64,000 bases of DNA from Acanthochromis polyacanthus (lineage: Eukaryota > Chordata > Actinopteri > Pomacentridae): positions 25,399,621 through 25,463,620 of the forward strand of contig NC_067125.1 of assembly GCF_021347895.1 (NCBI RefSeq), read 5' to 3'. How positions within the stretch are numbered: position 1 is the stretch's first letter; each line of letters begins with the position of its first letter. A program made the position numbers and the translations under genes. Shown piece by piece: positions 32,871 to 45,639 of this stretch. The notes beneath the pieces were generated by a model. The model did not search any database, was not told the DNA's origin, and saw only the letters and a program-made list of their open reading frames with translations.

Positions 32871-33059
32871 AGAAATATCAAAGTTGAACTGAACACAGGT
32901 AGTTTGTGGTTGAATACATTCACCTGTACATCCCATAATTTACACGGCGATGCATTCACTTCCACCGTCATCTCAGCTGCAGCGATCAGAGCTCTTGTTG
33001 TGTCGGGGTTGCATCACTTCCAGTATTTCAGCAGGGGAAGGAATTTCCCGCTTTTAGAT

Positions 33060-34620
33060 CAATAATCTGCAGCTGTACTCCCTGCTGCGTCTACCGGTAG
33101 TATTTAGACTGCAAATAATGCGAAAGTACTGCTTCTGCTGTCATTCAGGAGGAAGATATTCGCATAAAACTACTGCCACTGTTATTGTTATTACTGTTAA
33201 TCATAATACTTTCCAATTTGCTGTTAGTACTACTTTAAATTCCTTGTGTTTACCACTGATAGTACCTCTGCTGCTACTTCTACTGTCAGTTTTTAGACTG
33301 TAAATACTGCTAAAGTACTACTTCTGCTGTCACTCAGGAGGAAGACATTCACATAAAACTACAACCACTGCTGTTATTATTACTACCAATCCTTCTACTC
33401 ACCACTGTTTTTACCAATGCTGCTATTTGTACTACTTAAAAATTCTTCTACCTACCGCTGATTCTGCTACTACTGCTACTTCTACTGTTAGTACTAAGGC
33501 TACAAATATTGCTGAAGTACTTCTGCTGTTACTCAGGAGGAAAGTATTCCTACTTCTGATACAGACAGAGCTATTACCACTAATATTATCGTTGCTACTA
33601 CTCCTAACGCCTCCCAACTTGCTATTAGCACTGCTTTAAATTCTTTGAATACAGCTGCTATAATCACTCTACATCTAATAGTGACACAGATGGTACTACT
33701 ACTACTGTTACTCAATAGTGGATGAGGTATCTGATTTTGTTGTAGTAAAAAGCAAGAAAACTAATATGTGAAGGTAGGTATTAGCAGCTAACTTAATGTA
33801 GTATGAAAAGAAGCCATTAAAAAGAGCATTCTTTACATTAAAGAACATTTTAAAAAATGAGGAATAACTGAAAAAAAGCCCCATCATCACCACTACTACC
33901 ACTAAAGCTGCTACTACTACTTCTACTGTAGTAAAAAGCTAGAAAACTGCAATTCAAAGTTTAGTATTAGTATCAATGTTTTATGAAAAGTAGTTATTTT
34001 AAAAGAACACTCTTTACATTAAAAAAACAAACTACTGCTACTAGAGTTGTTATTACTACAGATAATAGTACCACAGATAGTACTATTGCTTCTGCTAGTA
34101 GTAGAAGAGGTATCTGATGTTTTTCTGTAGTACAAATCCAGAAAACTGCAAATTGAAGTTTTAATATTAATACCAATGTGGTATGAAATGTAGTCATTAA
34201 AAACAACATTCTTTACATGAAAGAACATCCTTTAAAGAACAAACTACCGCTACTACTAGAGCTGTTATTAGTATGGATAATAGTACCACAGATAGTACTA
34301 TTTCAACTATTAGTAGCAGAAGAGATGGATTATCTTTTGCTATAATACAAATCCAGAAAGCTACAAATTTAAGTTTGGTGTTAGTACCATTGTGGCATGA
34401 AAAGTAGTTATGAAAAAGAACATTCTTTACGTTTAAAAACAAAGTACCTCTACTACTACTAGAGTTGTTATTACTACAGATAACAATATCACAGATAGTA
34501 TCATTGCTACTGCTAGTAGTAGAAAAGGTATCTTATCTTTTACTGTAGTAAAAAGCAAGAAAACTACTGTGTGAAGCTTAATATTAGCAGCAAACTTAAG
34601 CTAGTATAAAATAATCAAAA
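33060..34620. repeat. Complex (CTA)-rich minisatellite, unit about 190-210 bp
   Basis: The phrase TCAGGAGGAAG recurs near 33147, 33338 and 33533. A second part repeats GTAGTAAAAAGCAAGAAAAC near 33743, 33929, 34127, 34341 and 34545. Each unit mixes CTA/TAC trinucleotide tracts with a unique spacer (CATTCTTTACATTAAA). Confidence 0.85.
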
Positions 34621-34859
34621 TGAAAAATGGCTTTTTCTTCTTCTTCTTTTATTATTGATGTATCCGTGTTGCTTGTAACATGTGACCCCTACTTTGTTTA
34701 CTGTAGTAGAACTGTAACCTCGTTAGTACTGAGTGTGTACTGAGAGTTTGGCCTTGTATGGTTTTGTGTTTGTGAGCTAACCACTTGTTGCGAAGCTTTA
34801 GCTCCTCTTTCCTCGTCGTGTCCTTCAGTTCATTAAAAATAGCAGCGTTTTAAGTCGAT

Positions 34860-35110
34860 TAAAGTGCAGACAACAGAGCTCCAGTCTCTCCTGCTCACCG
34901 CCCCCACCCACTAAAACTCACCCGGCCTTATCAGCGTGCGTCCCGGCCAACCCCCACCCACCCCACCTGTAGCACCAGGCCACATTGCCGCGGTTACTCA
35001 TTAACCAGGACTTCCTTTTATCCGGGCCAGACAACCCCGAGGTCACTGCCCGACCCACAGCTCGGTATCGGATCAGGTGCCACTGGGCTGCTGATGCTAT
35101 GCTACGGCTC
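34860..35110. promoter_or_regulatory. Candidate regulatory island
   Basis: GC-rich, non-repetitive sequence with CTTATCAG (GATA-type), AACCAGGACTTCC and several CACCC tracts. No supported frame. Confidence 0.2.
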
Positions 35111-35479
35111 AATGTGAAAATGTCCTTTTTAAAAACTCAATTTGCTGCATTTCCCGCTCGCCAACTCTCAGGTATAAATCTTTCACCATGCGGTCGACAA
35201 GCTGCCGGTGACTCATTCGCCTCAGTTAGATGCTGGTGATTAGTTTTATTGGGGAAGAGACATCCAGTGGTGCTGGGTGACTTAATGGCAGGATTAAAGA
35301 ATGAGACGTGGGTGTGACTAGGTGAAGAAAGGTAGATAGCAGGATGAGAACACAGACAAATTACACCAAAACAACCAAACTGCTGCATCACAATGTCTAA
35401 TAAACACTCCTGAGTAGCTTCACAGAGGTTTTCATCACATGATTAGACAGGAAGTGTCTCGGTAGCATATTTGTGAGAG

Positions 35480-35732
35480 CAAACTTTTGAAGATTAAACC
35501 TGATCTTTTACAGTTTTCTGCTCCATGTTCATCAGTAATAGATAATAAACTACCAAAGGCTTGATCGGCTAAGCTTACACATTAATGATACCATTTTTAT
35601 TCCATGTTTTCTGTGTTGTTTGCTAACCCTCCTCTAATCCATGCTAATGCTAGCTTTTTCTCAGCAGTAGAAGCTAGATGTTTAGCTAGCTGTTACTGCT
35701 GACCAAGAGGTCAAACTGACTGATGGAAAACA
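35480..35732 (+). repeat. Dispersed repeat A, plus orientation
   Basis: It is the reverse complement of 44830-45102, with shared phrases CATGCTAATGCTAGCTTTTT, CAGCAGTAGAAGCTAGAT and TTGGT- or GACCAAGAGG-type ends. Family unknown. Confidence 0.8.
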
Positions 35733-36334
35733 GTCCAAAGAATGAATCTGATCCTGATAATATGAGGCAGAGTGAGACGTTCAATCAGGGCTGACAATGG
35801 GATGAAAATATGATAAACAGAAGAGAGGACATAGCTTTGCTCTACCCATTCTTTAGGAAAACTGTTTGATGATCTGATGATGTCAATTCCATGCTAAAAA
35901 GGTTATGATAACAGAGTTGTTGTGGGACACACGTTTAAATAATTGTTATATAAAATATTATGTTGATTAAAAAATGTTTCCATGATTACAAGAGACATCA
36001 GTGAAAATAATACCAAAAAAAGGAGATTTAAGTTTCATTTTAACGGTCTTATTTGAGATTCAAGTTGGTTATCAGGAAGGTGGGACAAGAGAAAAATGCC
36101 ATTTTAGGGGGATCTCCAGATTTATTTGGTGCTTTTAAAATATTTTCACATTCTTTTCTCCTATTATTTTTAGATTTGGTCTCAGGACAACAACATTTAC
36201 ACAACTACATGTTTTAGTATTTTATACATTGATTATATGAAATTTGACGTAAAATATCCTCCAATTCTGGAGGGACCCACATCAGAAAAGGTTACACAAG
36301 GCATTCAGTGTGAAATAAAAATACCAGAAACTGC

Positions 36335-36640
36335 AGACAAATGCCAAATATCAGCTTTAATTTGGGAGAGTTTACGTCGACTTTGAAAAATCTGTGCGAG
36401 AGAGATGTGAGCCTAAAGTGTTAGTGATCAAAAAAACTGAATAGATACAGCAAAAATCATCTTATTTCATGTTTTATTGAAAATTCTTTCTCATGTGCCT
36501 GAAGTTTTTGACCGACAGAGCTGTACACATGTGCAAATATGTACATGAGTTTAGTCATTGTGATTGCATCAGATCAACATACAGTGGTGTAATGTGCAAA
36601 ACTGGATGCGAAATTAATAATAGAATACTGAATAGAATAT
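36335..36640 (+). repeat. Dispersed repeat B, copy 1
   Basis: CAAATATCAGCTTTAATTTG, TTTTGACCGACAGAGCTGTA and ACATACAGTGGTGTAATGTG recur in order at 38350-38610. The GTTTTTGACCGACAGAG part resembles a Tc1-type terminus, but termini were not paired. Confidence 0.75.
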
Positions 36641-38039
36641 TTATAAGTGCACTGCATCACAGAAAGTTAACAGAAATGCAACATTTTTGAAAAAGCTCCC
36701 CCTTTTTTCCATTAAAAAAATGCTTTTAATGCACTTTGCTGAAGGCAGAAGCACCTTTTCTGAGTAACTTTGATGTTTGATGGACACGACATGCAAAGAA
36801 TTATGGGATATGTAGTAGAATGGACAGAGTTCTTAAAAGAGGACAAACATTATGAGAAATCTGTTACTACAATTTGTAAAAAGGCATCAAAAATCTGTTT
36901 CTACTAAATTCACAGGAAATGTAATTGTTTGATAAATCTTATTGATCAGTGCTGTCGAGCTTCACTGATGTCTGAAAGCTATAGAAGACATACATGAACA
37001 TTTTATTTTGACACCATCTTGCTGCCAGAAATACTCACAGGATGCTAAAATGTCATTAATGTTGAACCTTTCACTACATGACTGGACGCTTTCCCCTTAT
37101 TTTTGCCTCCAGACAGCATGAAACATGAGCAATACCAGCTGACAGGATTGGAAATAACTCCTGGACACTTCTTTCTGTTATTCTCTTACAGAAGTTTCGT
37201 ACGTTTCTTCTCTTTCTGAGGATGCTACACAGTCCAGTTTATTTGGGATGTCTTCTTTTTGCTGTGTCTTATTTCTATGGAAACACGGCCACTGGAGATA
37301 GTTAGAATTATAGGCATTATCTGAGCACAAACAAGCTTAACAAATTCCTGTTCTATTCTTGTTCTATTTGTTTATTTTATCATCTACTATGTAGTGCATT
37401 CACTATTTTGCACCAACACAAAAAATCAGTCTGAAAATAATTAGATTTTTCTCTCTGACACGCTTCTTCTGCTAATTTAACTGCACAGAGTTGTTGTGTA
37501 GACTGAATTAGTTGACAATAATTAATAATAATACTTAAAACTTTTCATCTTGATATTGGCATTTGATAGATTGTTGGCCATACAGCAGATTTCGACGTCA
37601 GAAGAAGGAATTAGGGATCGATCCGGCTGCTTTTCTGTGTAAAATAGCGCTTTTCTGTCTTTGTGTCGGCTTTGTGATTTGCAAATTTGCAAGCTAATGT
37701 CGTCTCAGAGCTGAGATGAAATTCACGTTCTGTGCGGGTAGTTTGTTGTGCAGCGATGTGCAACTTGCTGTGAACTGATGCCGCTGTGGATAAAGAGCCT
37801 CCTTCCATTACTGTCTGTCACTGGACTCTGTTTGATGTTAATGTTGCTTGACCCGACTGGATTTGCTGCTACAGGTCTAAAGCTCGGACAACGCAAGATC
37901 TGCAGGCGGGATTGTGTTTGAAACTTGTTTTAGTCCAGTAGCCGGAATGGAAAACTGCTGGCATGCACAGATCTCATGCCTCGGCTTGATAAGATTTAGT
38001 TTGTGCCCAAATGATAAAGAATTATGTTAAAATAAAGGC

Positions 38040-38200
38040 TGGGTGAGGGCAGGAGGCGGGGCTGACCAATCATTAATGCAGCAGGTATGCCCCGCGCCGT
38101 TATCAGCTGGCAGAGAGCCGAGCCCCGAGCTGGAAAACAAAAAAAAAGAGGCTTATCAGTGGAGGTAGGCCCTGCTCTTGACTGGCCAGGCCTTGAGACC
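38040..38200. promoter_or_regulatory. Candidate regulatory island with two GATA-type sites
   Basis: GGAGGCGGGGCTGACCAATC joins a GC box and a CCAAT box. GTTATCAGC and CTTATCAGT follow within 80 bp. Non-repetitive. Confidence 0.25.
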
Positions 38201-38349
38201 TGAGCGTGAACCAGAGTCTGAACCACTGGAATTAAAGGACGTGTTGTGAAACTGGCCTCTGTGCAATAACCTGATCTGCTAAGGAGCTGGAGATACAGTT
38301 TGGTGCTGCAGGATCTGCACTTTAGCACATTCATTGTTCAATAAAAGGC

Positions 38350-38610
38350 TGGAAACTGAAGTACAATGCCAAATATCAGCTTTAATTTGGAAGAGTTTGT
38401 GTCAAGTTGTTCAAATTAAATGGCTTGATTTGGTTGAGACAGAAAATAATCAACTTATTTCCTGTTTTGTGTAAGTTTTCGACCCACAGAGTTATACACG
38501 TGCAAATATACATGAGTTTAGTCACTGTGGTTACATCAGATCAACATACAGTGGTGTGATGTGCAAAACTGGATGTGAAATTAATGATAGAATACAGAAT
38601 ACAAAAACTT
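38350..38610 (+). repeat. Dispersed repeat B, copy 2
   Basis: Partner of 36335-36640, about 2.0 kb away in the same orientation. Confidence 0.75.
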
Positions 38611-38642
38611 TATTGCTACAGTGGCAAACAGAAAGAGTAAAG

Positions 38643-38678
38643 TCAGCACTCGTCTACTCAGTCGTAGACGAGTGCTGA
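38643..38678. repeat. Perfect 15-bp inverted repeat with 6-nt loop
   Basis: TCAGCACTCGTCTAC (38643-38657) and GTAGACGAGTGCTGA (38664-38678) are exact reverse complements. Confidence 0.9.
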
Positions 38679-38699
38679 GCACAGGCATGTGTTATACAT

Positions 38700-39180
38700 G
38701 TGTATGTTATGTATGGATTACGAATGTTGTGACCTAAATATGCAGTGGACAGTGGATATTGATGGGACTCAGAAACACCCCCACAATTTAATCAACTGAT
38801 CCTTCTATCATTTCCGATGGATAAGTCCTGATAAGTCCACAATAGCTGATCTGTAGTAGGATCACAATCATGTGATCGTCAGCAGGCAGCTGATGTAGTG
38901 TTCACTTGTTGTCATGGTTACAGTGACGCCCTGCCACTATCTTGCAATAATACAGAAATCTTTAATGAATCAGTGGATCCAGACTGTAAGCAGCATCACT
39001 GCCAAAATCTAGTCACTTAGTCCTTGTGTCATTTCTCACGTTCCCTGAAAATTTCATCCACATCTGTTCATCCGTTTTTGAGTAATGTTGCACACAGATG
39101 GACAGGCAGACAGACAGACAGACAGACAGATAGATGCCAAGGCTCTGCCTCTTTGGCGGAGTAATAAAGTGTAAAATAAA
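38700..39180 (+). mobile_element. RTE-like non-LTR element, longest 3' copy
   Basis: It joins the sequences of the fragments at 11450-11690 and 24735-25040 into one continuous stretch. It ends with an (ACAG)n/(ACAGAC)n run, CTCTGCCTCTTTGGCGGAG and TAATAAAG. No coding region is left. Confidence 0.7.
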
Positions 39181-39815
39181 ATGTTCTAAATTGAAAGATG
39201 TACTACAAACGATACAAGAATAAGAACGGAACTTACGTCGGAGTTCCGTTCCAATGGATCAACGTAAGTTGATTTTCGGTGTTAGTCGGAACTCTGGCAA
39301 TAATGTAAACAAAGCTGTTACATGCATCGCAATATCGATCAGTTCTTTGGAAAAGTCATGAACACCAACGACTTTTATGCATGTATGAGTCATTTTACAA
39401 GGAGATAATGGAATATGTTGCACTGTTTTTACAACCTGAGCGTTTTATTCTATCTAATTTCTCTTCCATGGAGACGCCTTTCCATTTCTTCAGAGCACTG
39501 TCATCAGAAGAGTCTGACTTAAGCTTGGGAGCCAAAATGAAGGACATAAAGTTAGTGAATGTAGCACAATCCAAGGTGGTGTACAACCGGAGAATTTAAA
39601 CAAAGCTGTCTCATAGTGCCATGTGATGACTGTCGTACACAGAGGACCTCCTGTACAGTGAAATTCATTATTTTAGAAACGGAAAATACTAAACATAATA
39701 TTGACTCCTTGGTGCAGTAATAAAGTATAAAATAAAATGTACTAAATAGAAAAATGTTCCACAAACAATATGAGTCAACAAGGGGTCCTGGTCTTACATT
39801 GGAGTTCCATTCTTA
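39161..39815 (+). repeat. About 95-bp direct repeats flanking a 0.46-kb segment
   Basis: AGTAATAAAGTGTAAAATAA and the sequence after it at 39161-39255 recur in modified form at 39717-39815 (AGTAATAAAGTATAAAATAA). The first copy carries a perfect 10-bp hairpin, GAACGGAACT/AGTTCCGTTC (39224-39251). Confidence 0.7.
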
Positions 39816-39879
39816 CAAATTTTCATTGCGATACAGAGGATTTTTCTGGACTTGATAAAAATATAAGGAAAAAGACAAA

Positions 39880-41060
39880 ACATAGACTACAAATGTAAAT
39901 TTTGCCTCTTGTATCACATATATGTGTGATTTCTAAGTTTCGTCTTTGCTTTTGAACGTGTGTGCATGAGTTCAAGTGGAAATCGTGATGTTTCTTTTGC
40001 ATTCCTGACCAGAATTAGTCAGAATTATCCAGATTTTTGTCTTGGATGCGCTATAGATGCGTAATTTCTAAGTTTTTGTCTTCACTTTTGACGTGTGTGC
40101 ATGACTTCATGTGCAAATATTGGTGGTTTTTAGTGTTTTTGGTCCAGAATTAGAATAGAATAGAATCACTTTATTCATCCTCGAAGGGAAATTCAGTGCA
40201 ATAATTCAGAATTTGTCAGAATTATCTAGATTTGTGTCTTGCATGCAATATTTATGTGTAATTTCTTAGTTTCTGTCTGTGTTTTAACATGTGTGTTTGA
40301 CTTTATGTGGAAGTATTGGTATTTTTTGTGTTTCTGTGCAGAAGTAGTCAGAAATATTCAAATTTTTGTCTTGGATACAATATACATGTGTAATGTGAAT
40401 GTCTGTCTTTGCTTTTGATTGTGTGTGCATGAGTTTATGTGAAAATGTTGGTGTTTTTTTAATGTTTCTGGACAGAATTAATCGGAAATATCCAGATTTT
40501 TGTGTTGCTTGCTATATACATTTGTAATTTCGTACTTTCTGTCTTCGCTTTTTTACATGTATGCATGACTTTCTGCGGAAATGTTTGTGTTATTTAAAGT
40601 TTTTGGTCCAGAATTAGTCAGAATTACCCAGATTATTGTCTTGGATACGATGTATATGTGTGTAATGTACGTTTCTGTCTTCGCTTTTTAAGGCGTATGC
40701 ATGACTTTCTGTGGAAATGTTGGCGATTTTGGTCTTTCTGATCAGAATTAGTCAAAATTATCCAGATATTAGCCATACATCTGATGTATATGTGTAGTTT
40801 GTAAGTTTCTGTCTTCACTTTTGAATGCGTGTGCATGAGTTCATGTGGAAATCTTAGGGGTTTTTTAATGTTTTTGGTCAAGAATTAGTCAGAATTTTTT
40901 AGATTTCTGTCTTTCATGCATCATTTGCTTTAATTTCTTAGTTTCTGTCTTCACTATTTAACATGTGTGCATGTGCGTATGTGAAAGTGTTGCTGTTTTT
41001 TAAAATGTTTTTGGTCCAGAATTAGTCAGAAACATCCAGATTTGTGTCTCTGATTAACAC
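39880..41060 (+). repeat. 135-bp minisatellite, about 8 units
   Basis: CAGAATTAGTCAGAATTATC or a close variant starts near 40011, 40143, 40207, 40343, 40474, 40610, 40743, 40882 and 41020. Steps are 131-139 bp except where about 60 bp containing AATAGAATCACTTTATTCAT is inserted (40150-40206). Each unit also has CTGTCTTCGCTTTTG and GTGTGCATGACTT. Confidence 0.9.
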
Positions 41061-41320
41061 AAACACACACACACACACACGATCACACACACTCTCTTCT
41101 CTCACCCCTGTCCATCAAACATGGGTGGGGTTGGGGCAGGGTCACTGCGAGGCTTCCAACTGATCCCATCAAAACCCATCAACTGTGGCTGGTGCGTGTG
41201 TTTGCACAGCAGTAAAGACCTGAAAGAAGCTCCCTCCCTGTCCTTCTCCCTTCATAAACCCTCCCTTTTTTTTTTCTTTTCACCGAGAACCTCTCAGGAC
41301 ACCCAGGTGTGACCAAACAC

Positions 41321-41435
<115 letters not shown>

Positions 41436-41449
41436 TTTCAGATAGAAGC

Positions 41450-42720
41450 CCAACACGTACCTATATTATCATTTTATTTAGGTTTTTTGTTAATTTAATG
41501 CAAACAAATCTGAAAGCTCTGCATATTGAGGAAAAATAGATAATATTTTTAAGCTGTTATTCTACAGATTTTCCATATTTTGTTAAATTACATAGAATAT
41601 TTAGTAAAACTACAAAAAAGATAGAAACATTTACATGTTGATTGTATAAAACAGGCCAACGCAAATCTGTATGTTTAGAAAAAATAAAATAAAATTGCCA
41701 CATTTTTTATATTTAAATCAGAAAAAAATAATTTAATTCAACAGATATTTATTGTTATTAGAAAGGAAAATTATGTATATTAAGAACTGAAAACTCATAA
41801 TCACAGAAGAAAAGTTTTAATTTACACATTGACTATAAAAAAACAGTAAGAAGAAACAAAAACACAAGTTGAAGCGCTACATAATCTTCACAAAAAATTA
41901 TTTTAATGAGTAGTAATTTGTTCTTTTATCATTTAATCATTAATTTACACTTATTTGTTTTTATTTTTAAAAAAAAACTTCTGCATGTTGAGGACCAAAA
42001 AGTGGTTTTCCACGTTTTGTTAAAATAAACAGAATATTTAGTAAAACTACTAAAAATACTCAAAAATGTACATGTTGATTGCATAAAACAGGCCAAAACT
42101 CACAAATCTGTATTTTTACAAAAAATACAATAAAATTGGCGCATTTTTTAGATTTAAAAGAGCAAAAATTATTTAATTCCACAGATATTTATTGTTATTA
42201 GGAAGGAAAATTATACTAAATTAAAAAAAAATAAGACTGAAAATGTTACATTTTTTAAATAATAAAAATCACAGAAGAAAAATATAAATTTATACACTGA
42301 AATATTAAAAAACAATAAACAAAAACACAGGTTGAAGCTCTACATAATCTTCCCAAAAGTCTGTATTTTTACTAATAGTAATTTAGTCTTTTATCATTTA
42401 ATGAATATTTTGGTTATTTGCTGTTATCTGAAAAAGAACTTCCACATATTGAGGGGAAAAAAAGTCATTTTCCATGTTTTGTTAAGTTAAGCAGAATATT
42501 TATTGAAACTACTAAAACTAATGACTGTACTCACAAATCTGTATTTTTACAAAAATAGACATTTTTTATATTTAAATCAACAAAAACATAAGGTCACAGA
42601 TATTTGCCATTATTTGAAAGGAAATGTATATATATATCAAGGACTGAAAATGCTACATTTTTTTCATATTTGGTAATAATTTTTACATGTGAACTATAAA
42701 AATTAGACAGAAGCCCGACA
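41450..42720. repeat. AT-rich satellite family, unit about 437 bp, 3 units
   Basis: ATAAAACAGGCCAA-type starts lie near 41647 and 42084, and a third match (CACAAATCTGTATTTTTAC) near 42530. Each includes ATTTAAATCAG, ACAGATATTTATTGTTATTA and GACTGAAAATG. The same family recurs at 47930-49170, 50100-50810 and 51340-52010. Confidence 0.8.
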
Positions 42721-42835
42721 TATATCTATATGATCATTTTATATATATTTGTTGTTTATTCCATGCAGACAAACCTCAAAATGTGTGCTATTTTCTTGGC
42801 ATCTGGCTGTTTATATGACTGTTTTATGTGTCTTT

Positions 42836-42840
<5 letters not shown>

Positions 42841-42892
<52 letters not shown>
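42841..42892. repeat. (TG)n microsatellite
   Basis: About 26 TG units adjoining a balanced, non-repetitive block (42893-43060). Confidence 0.97.
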
Positions 42893-42894
<2 letters not shown>

Positions 42895-43060
42895 CCGAGA
42901 CCCTCGCCGTCTCGCTGCTCTGACAGATAGAGCCTCGGCTGCTATTAGCTCAGTGCCAGGTGAGTCTGTGAGTAAACAGAGCAGACAATAGATCGAGCCC
43001 ATCTCCTCCTGTCAGCCTGCGCTCTCAAAGCCGCCCATTGTTCTGCTCACACTGTCTGCT
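42893..43060. promoter_or_regulatory. Candidate regulatory island
   Basis: Non-repetitive block with GGCTGCTATTAGCTC, GAGTAAACAGAG (forkhead-like) and CCCATTGTTCT (SOX-like). No frame. Confidence 0.25.
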
Positions 43061-43729
43061 GGTGTGTGTTCATGTGTGTGTGATCTGACTGAGAATATAC
43101 CCCACTGTATACAGATACACACACATGCACAATACATGCAGTGACTCACATACAGACATGTGAGAGTTTAGGTGCAGCTTATTGTCAGCATCAGGCCTGA
43201 AATGCAACTAAAGTGAGCTTAAAAGAATTTCAAAAAGTCACTTCTGGACAAACATTCACTTTTTGTTTGGCTGAACTTTAACATTCTGGATTGTATTTAC
43301 TCTATCCTACAGAAGATGACATGTTTCAAAGCTTTCCAGAAATACACGTTTTTCCTAAATGAGTTATTCTATCTGGAAAAAACTTTGTTTTATGTTGTTT
43401 CTGAGGCAAAATACACCAAAATTTTGTTGGTATATTAAATGGCACTGTAAAAATCACATAGTTAAATCAAATTAAGTCAAAGTTTTTTTTAGTTTACATT
43501 CAGTGTTACCTAACCAAATGCATTCCACTGATATCTACCAAATGTGTTGAGTGTATATATTTACTTTATTTCTCATAAAACATTTAACAAAACCAACTTT
43601 TCTCAAAATTTCCAAACCTGGTCTGTTACTTCCAGCTCTGTGAAATTAACGACACAAATTATTTTCATTGTTGATGAACCATTTCGCTTGTTTGCCTAGA
43701 AAATGACAGAAAATGCAGAACAAGAAGTT

Positions 43730-43975
43730 TGACCAAACTTGGACCGCCTGACGACAAAGATGACCCCTGTGACCTTGAAAATGAGGTCATGGTCACCAAA
43801 TGCGAACTTGACCTGTGTCTTATTATGGTACACCTGTGTACCAAATATGGTGAGGCTACATCAATATTTTATCGAGTTATCGCGCGGAAACCAAATTGTT
43901 ACAGACAAACAAGCAAGCAAGCAAGACTATGCAGCTAAAAACAATACCTTCCGGAAAACGCAGTTTTGCCGGGCG
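43730..43975 (+). mobile_element. LINE 3'-end fragment, second type
   Basis: It contains GACCTTGAAAATGAGGTCAT, GTTATCGCGCGGAAACC, an ACAAGCAAGCAAGCAAG run and a CCGGGCGGTAA end. The pattern of toggling GGTCA words, a GCAA/ACAG run and a GCGG-type end is known from fish non-LTR tails. Confidence 0.5.
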
Positions 43976-44829
43976 GTAAAAATGTTTCCCAAAACCCAGA
44001 GTGACAAATGTCTCGTTTTCTTCACAATTCAGTGGCATTCAAGAAGTAAAGAATCCAGAACATATTCAAATTTAAGAAGCTGGAATCTGAGAATTTTGAC
44101 ATTTTCTTTCACTGAAACCAATTAATTCAATAAAAATTGGTGATCAACTCATAAGTGTGTGACATAAATGTGTACTATAGCGCTCATTGTTACACACCTG
44201 TGCTTCAGAACAGAAAAAATAGGACCCAAATGTAAAAACACTGCTGCATAATGCTAACTGAGGTCAGAAATTCCACAGGGCATTTCTCAGGTGTAAGATA
44301 CAAAACACTTCTGCTTCATTCTTCTGCTAAAGTAACAGCATTCTGTCATTCATAGACTGGTTTTATATTAATGTTTCTCCAACAGTGATTCAGAAAACCA
44401 CAGTATACACACAGTATTTACTCTATGCTTGAGACTGGTGCTGCTAATAAACACTAAAGAACTAAACCTAATCTAAATGTCTACATACGTGTGGAAATCT
44501 TAAAATCTATATTAGCAAACAAGTTTACTACTCTGTTAAGTTTTAAAAGTGGCAATAACTTTACTAGAAGGGTGAGGAAATTTGGACCACGTTAAATCTG
44601 GAGCTTATCTGTTGATGTGACTACAGATAGTTTAAACTACACTTGAGGTCAAAGTGATGTGTAATTACCGCTTGGTCTGACATAGTACAACTACCAGCGT
44701 GACTTCTACAGGAAAAGTAACCAGGAAGCTCATTTAGTTGAAGGTTTCATGTGCAAATGCTATCAGATTAATGGAAAAACATTGACATCTAAGAGGGACT
44801 TGAGCAAAAATTGTGCTAACTTGTGCTTT

Positions 44830-45102
44830 TTTCCATCAGTCAGTTTGTCCTCTTGGTCAGCAGTAACAGCTAGCTAAATATCTAGCTTCTACTGCTGAGA
44901 AAAAGCTAGCATTAGCATGGATTAGCAACCCTGTTACTGTGATTAGAGTAGGGTTAGCAAACAACAAATAAAACATGGAATAAAAATGGTACCATTGATG
45001 TGTAAGCTGAGCCAATCAAGCCTTTGATAGCTTATTACCTATTATTGATGAATATGGAGCAGAAAACTGTAATAGAAGTTTAATTTTCAAAAGGTTTAAA
45101 AC
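44830..45102 (-). repeat. Dispersed repeat A, minus orientation
   Basis: Inverted partner of 35480-35732. Confidence 0.8.
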
Positions 45103-45462
45103 ACAAATGTGAATGAATATAAAATTCACAGATTTCTGGTTTAAACTTCAGTAATACTCGTGCATTTCCTGTGAATTTTTAGGGGATTTTACAATCTGTT
45201 TGTACAGCAAAATCGCCAAGCGCTCGTCTTCTTTAGGGGTGAATTATTGTGAAGTCGAGGGTTTTTTGTGAGTCCGAAGTTCCCTCCAAGGACTGCAACA
45301 ATCCCGAGACAATAAAAGTGCAGCAGCTGATGAGGGTTTCTGTGGCCGTTTAAACACATCCCTGACTGAGGTTCACATCCTGCTGCTCTCCTCCTCCCAG
45401 CCACCATATTGTGCAAACACACCATGTAAACAGCTGAGAGGAGCATGTGCACGAGTGCGTAC

Positions 45463-45464
<2 letters not shown>

Positions 45465-45507
<43 letters not shown>

Positions 45508-45509
45508 CA
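45465..45509. repeat. (TG)n(CG)n microsatellite
   Basis: TG run ending in GCGCGCGC. Confidence 0.95.
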
Positions 45510-45639
45510 CAGTATGCACTTATATATGTGAAACTGTTCAGGATAAACTCATAGATTGGCTTGAAAGCAAAAACAAAGTGAGAAAAACAATAAAAAAAAA
45601 AGTTCTGACAGTGCAGCAGAAACACAGATTCCTTTGTCT

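Noticed and set aside
33118..33715. Leucine- and serine-rich frames
   Set aside because: They reflect the CTA-rich minisatellite on both strands, not a protein.
42730..43002. Frames with poly-VC/poly-TH around 42.85 kb
   Set aside because: They come from the TG microsatellite.
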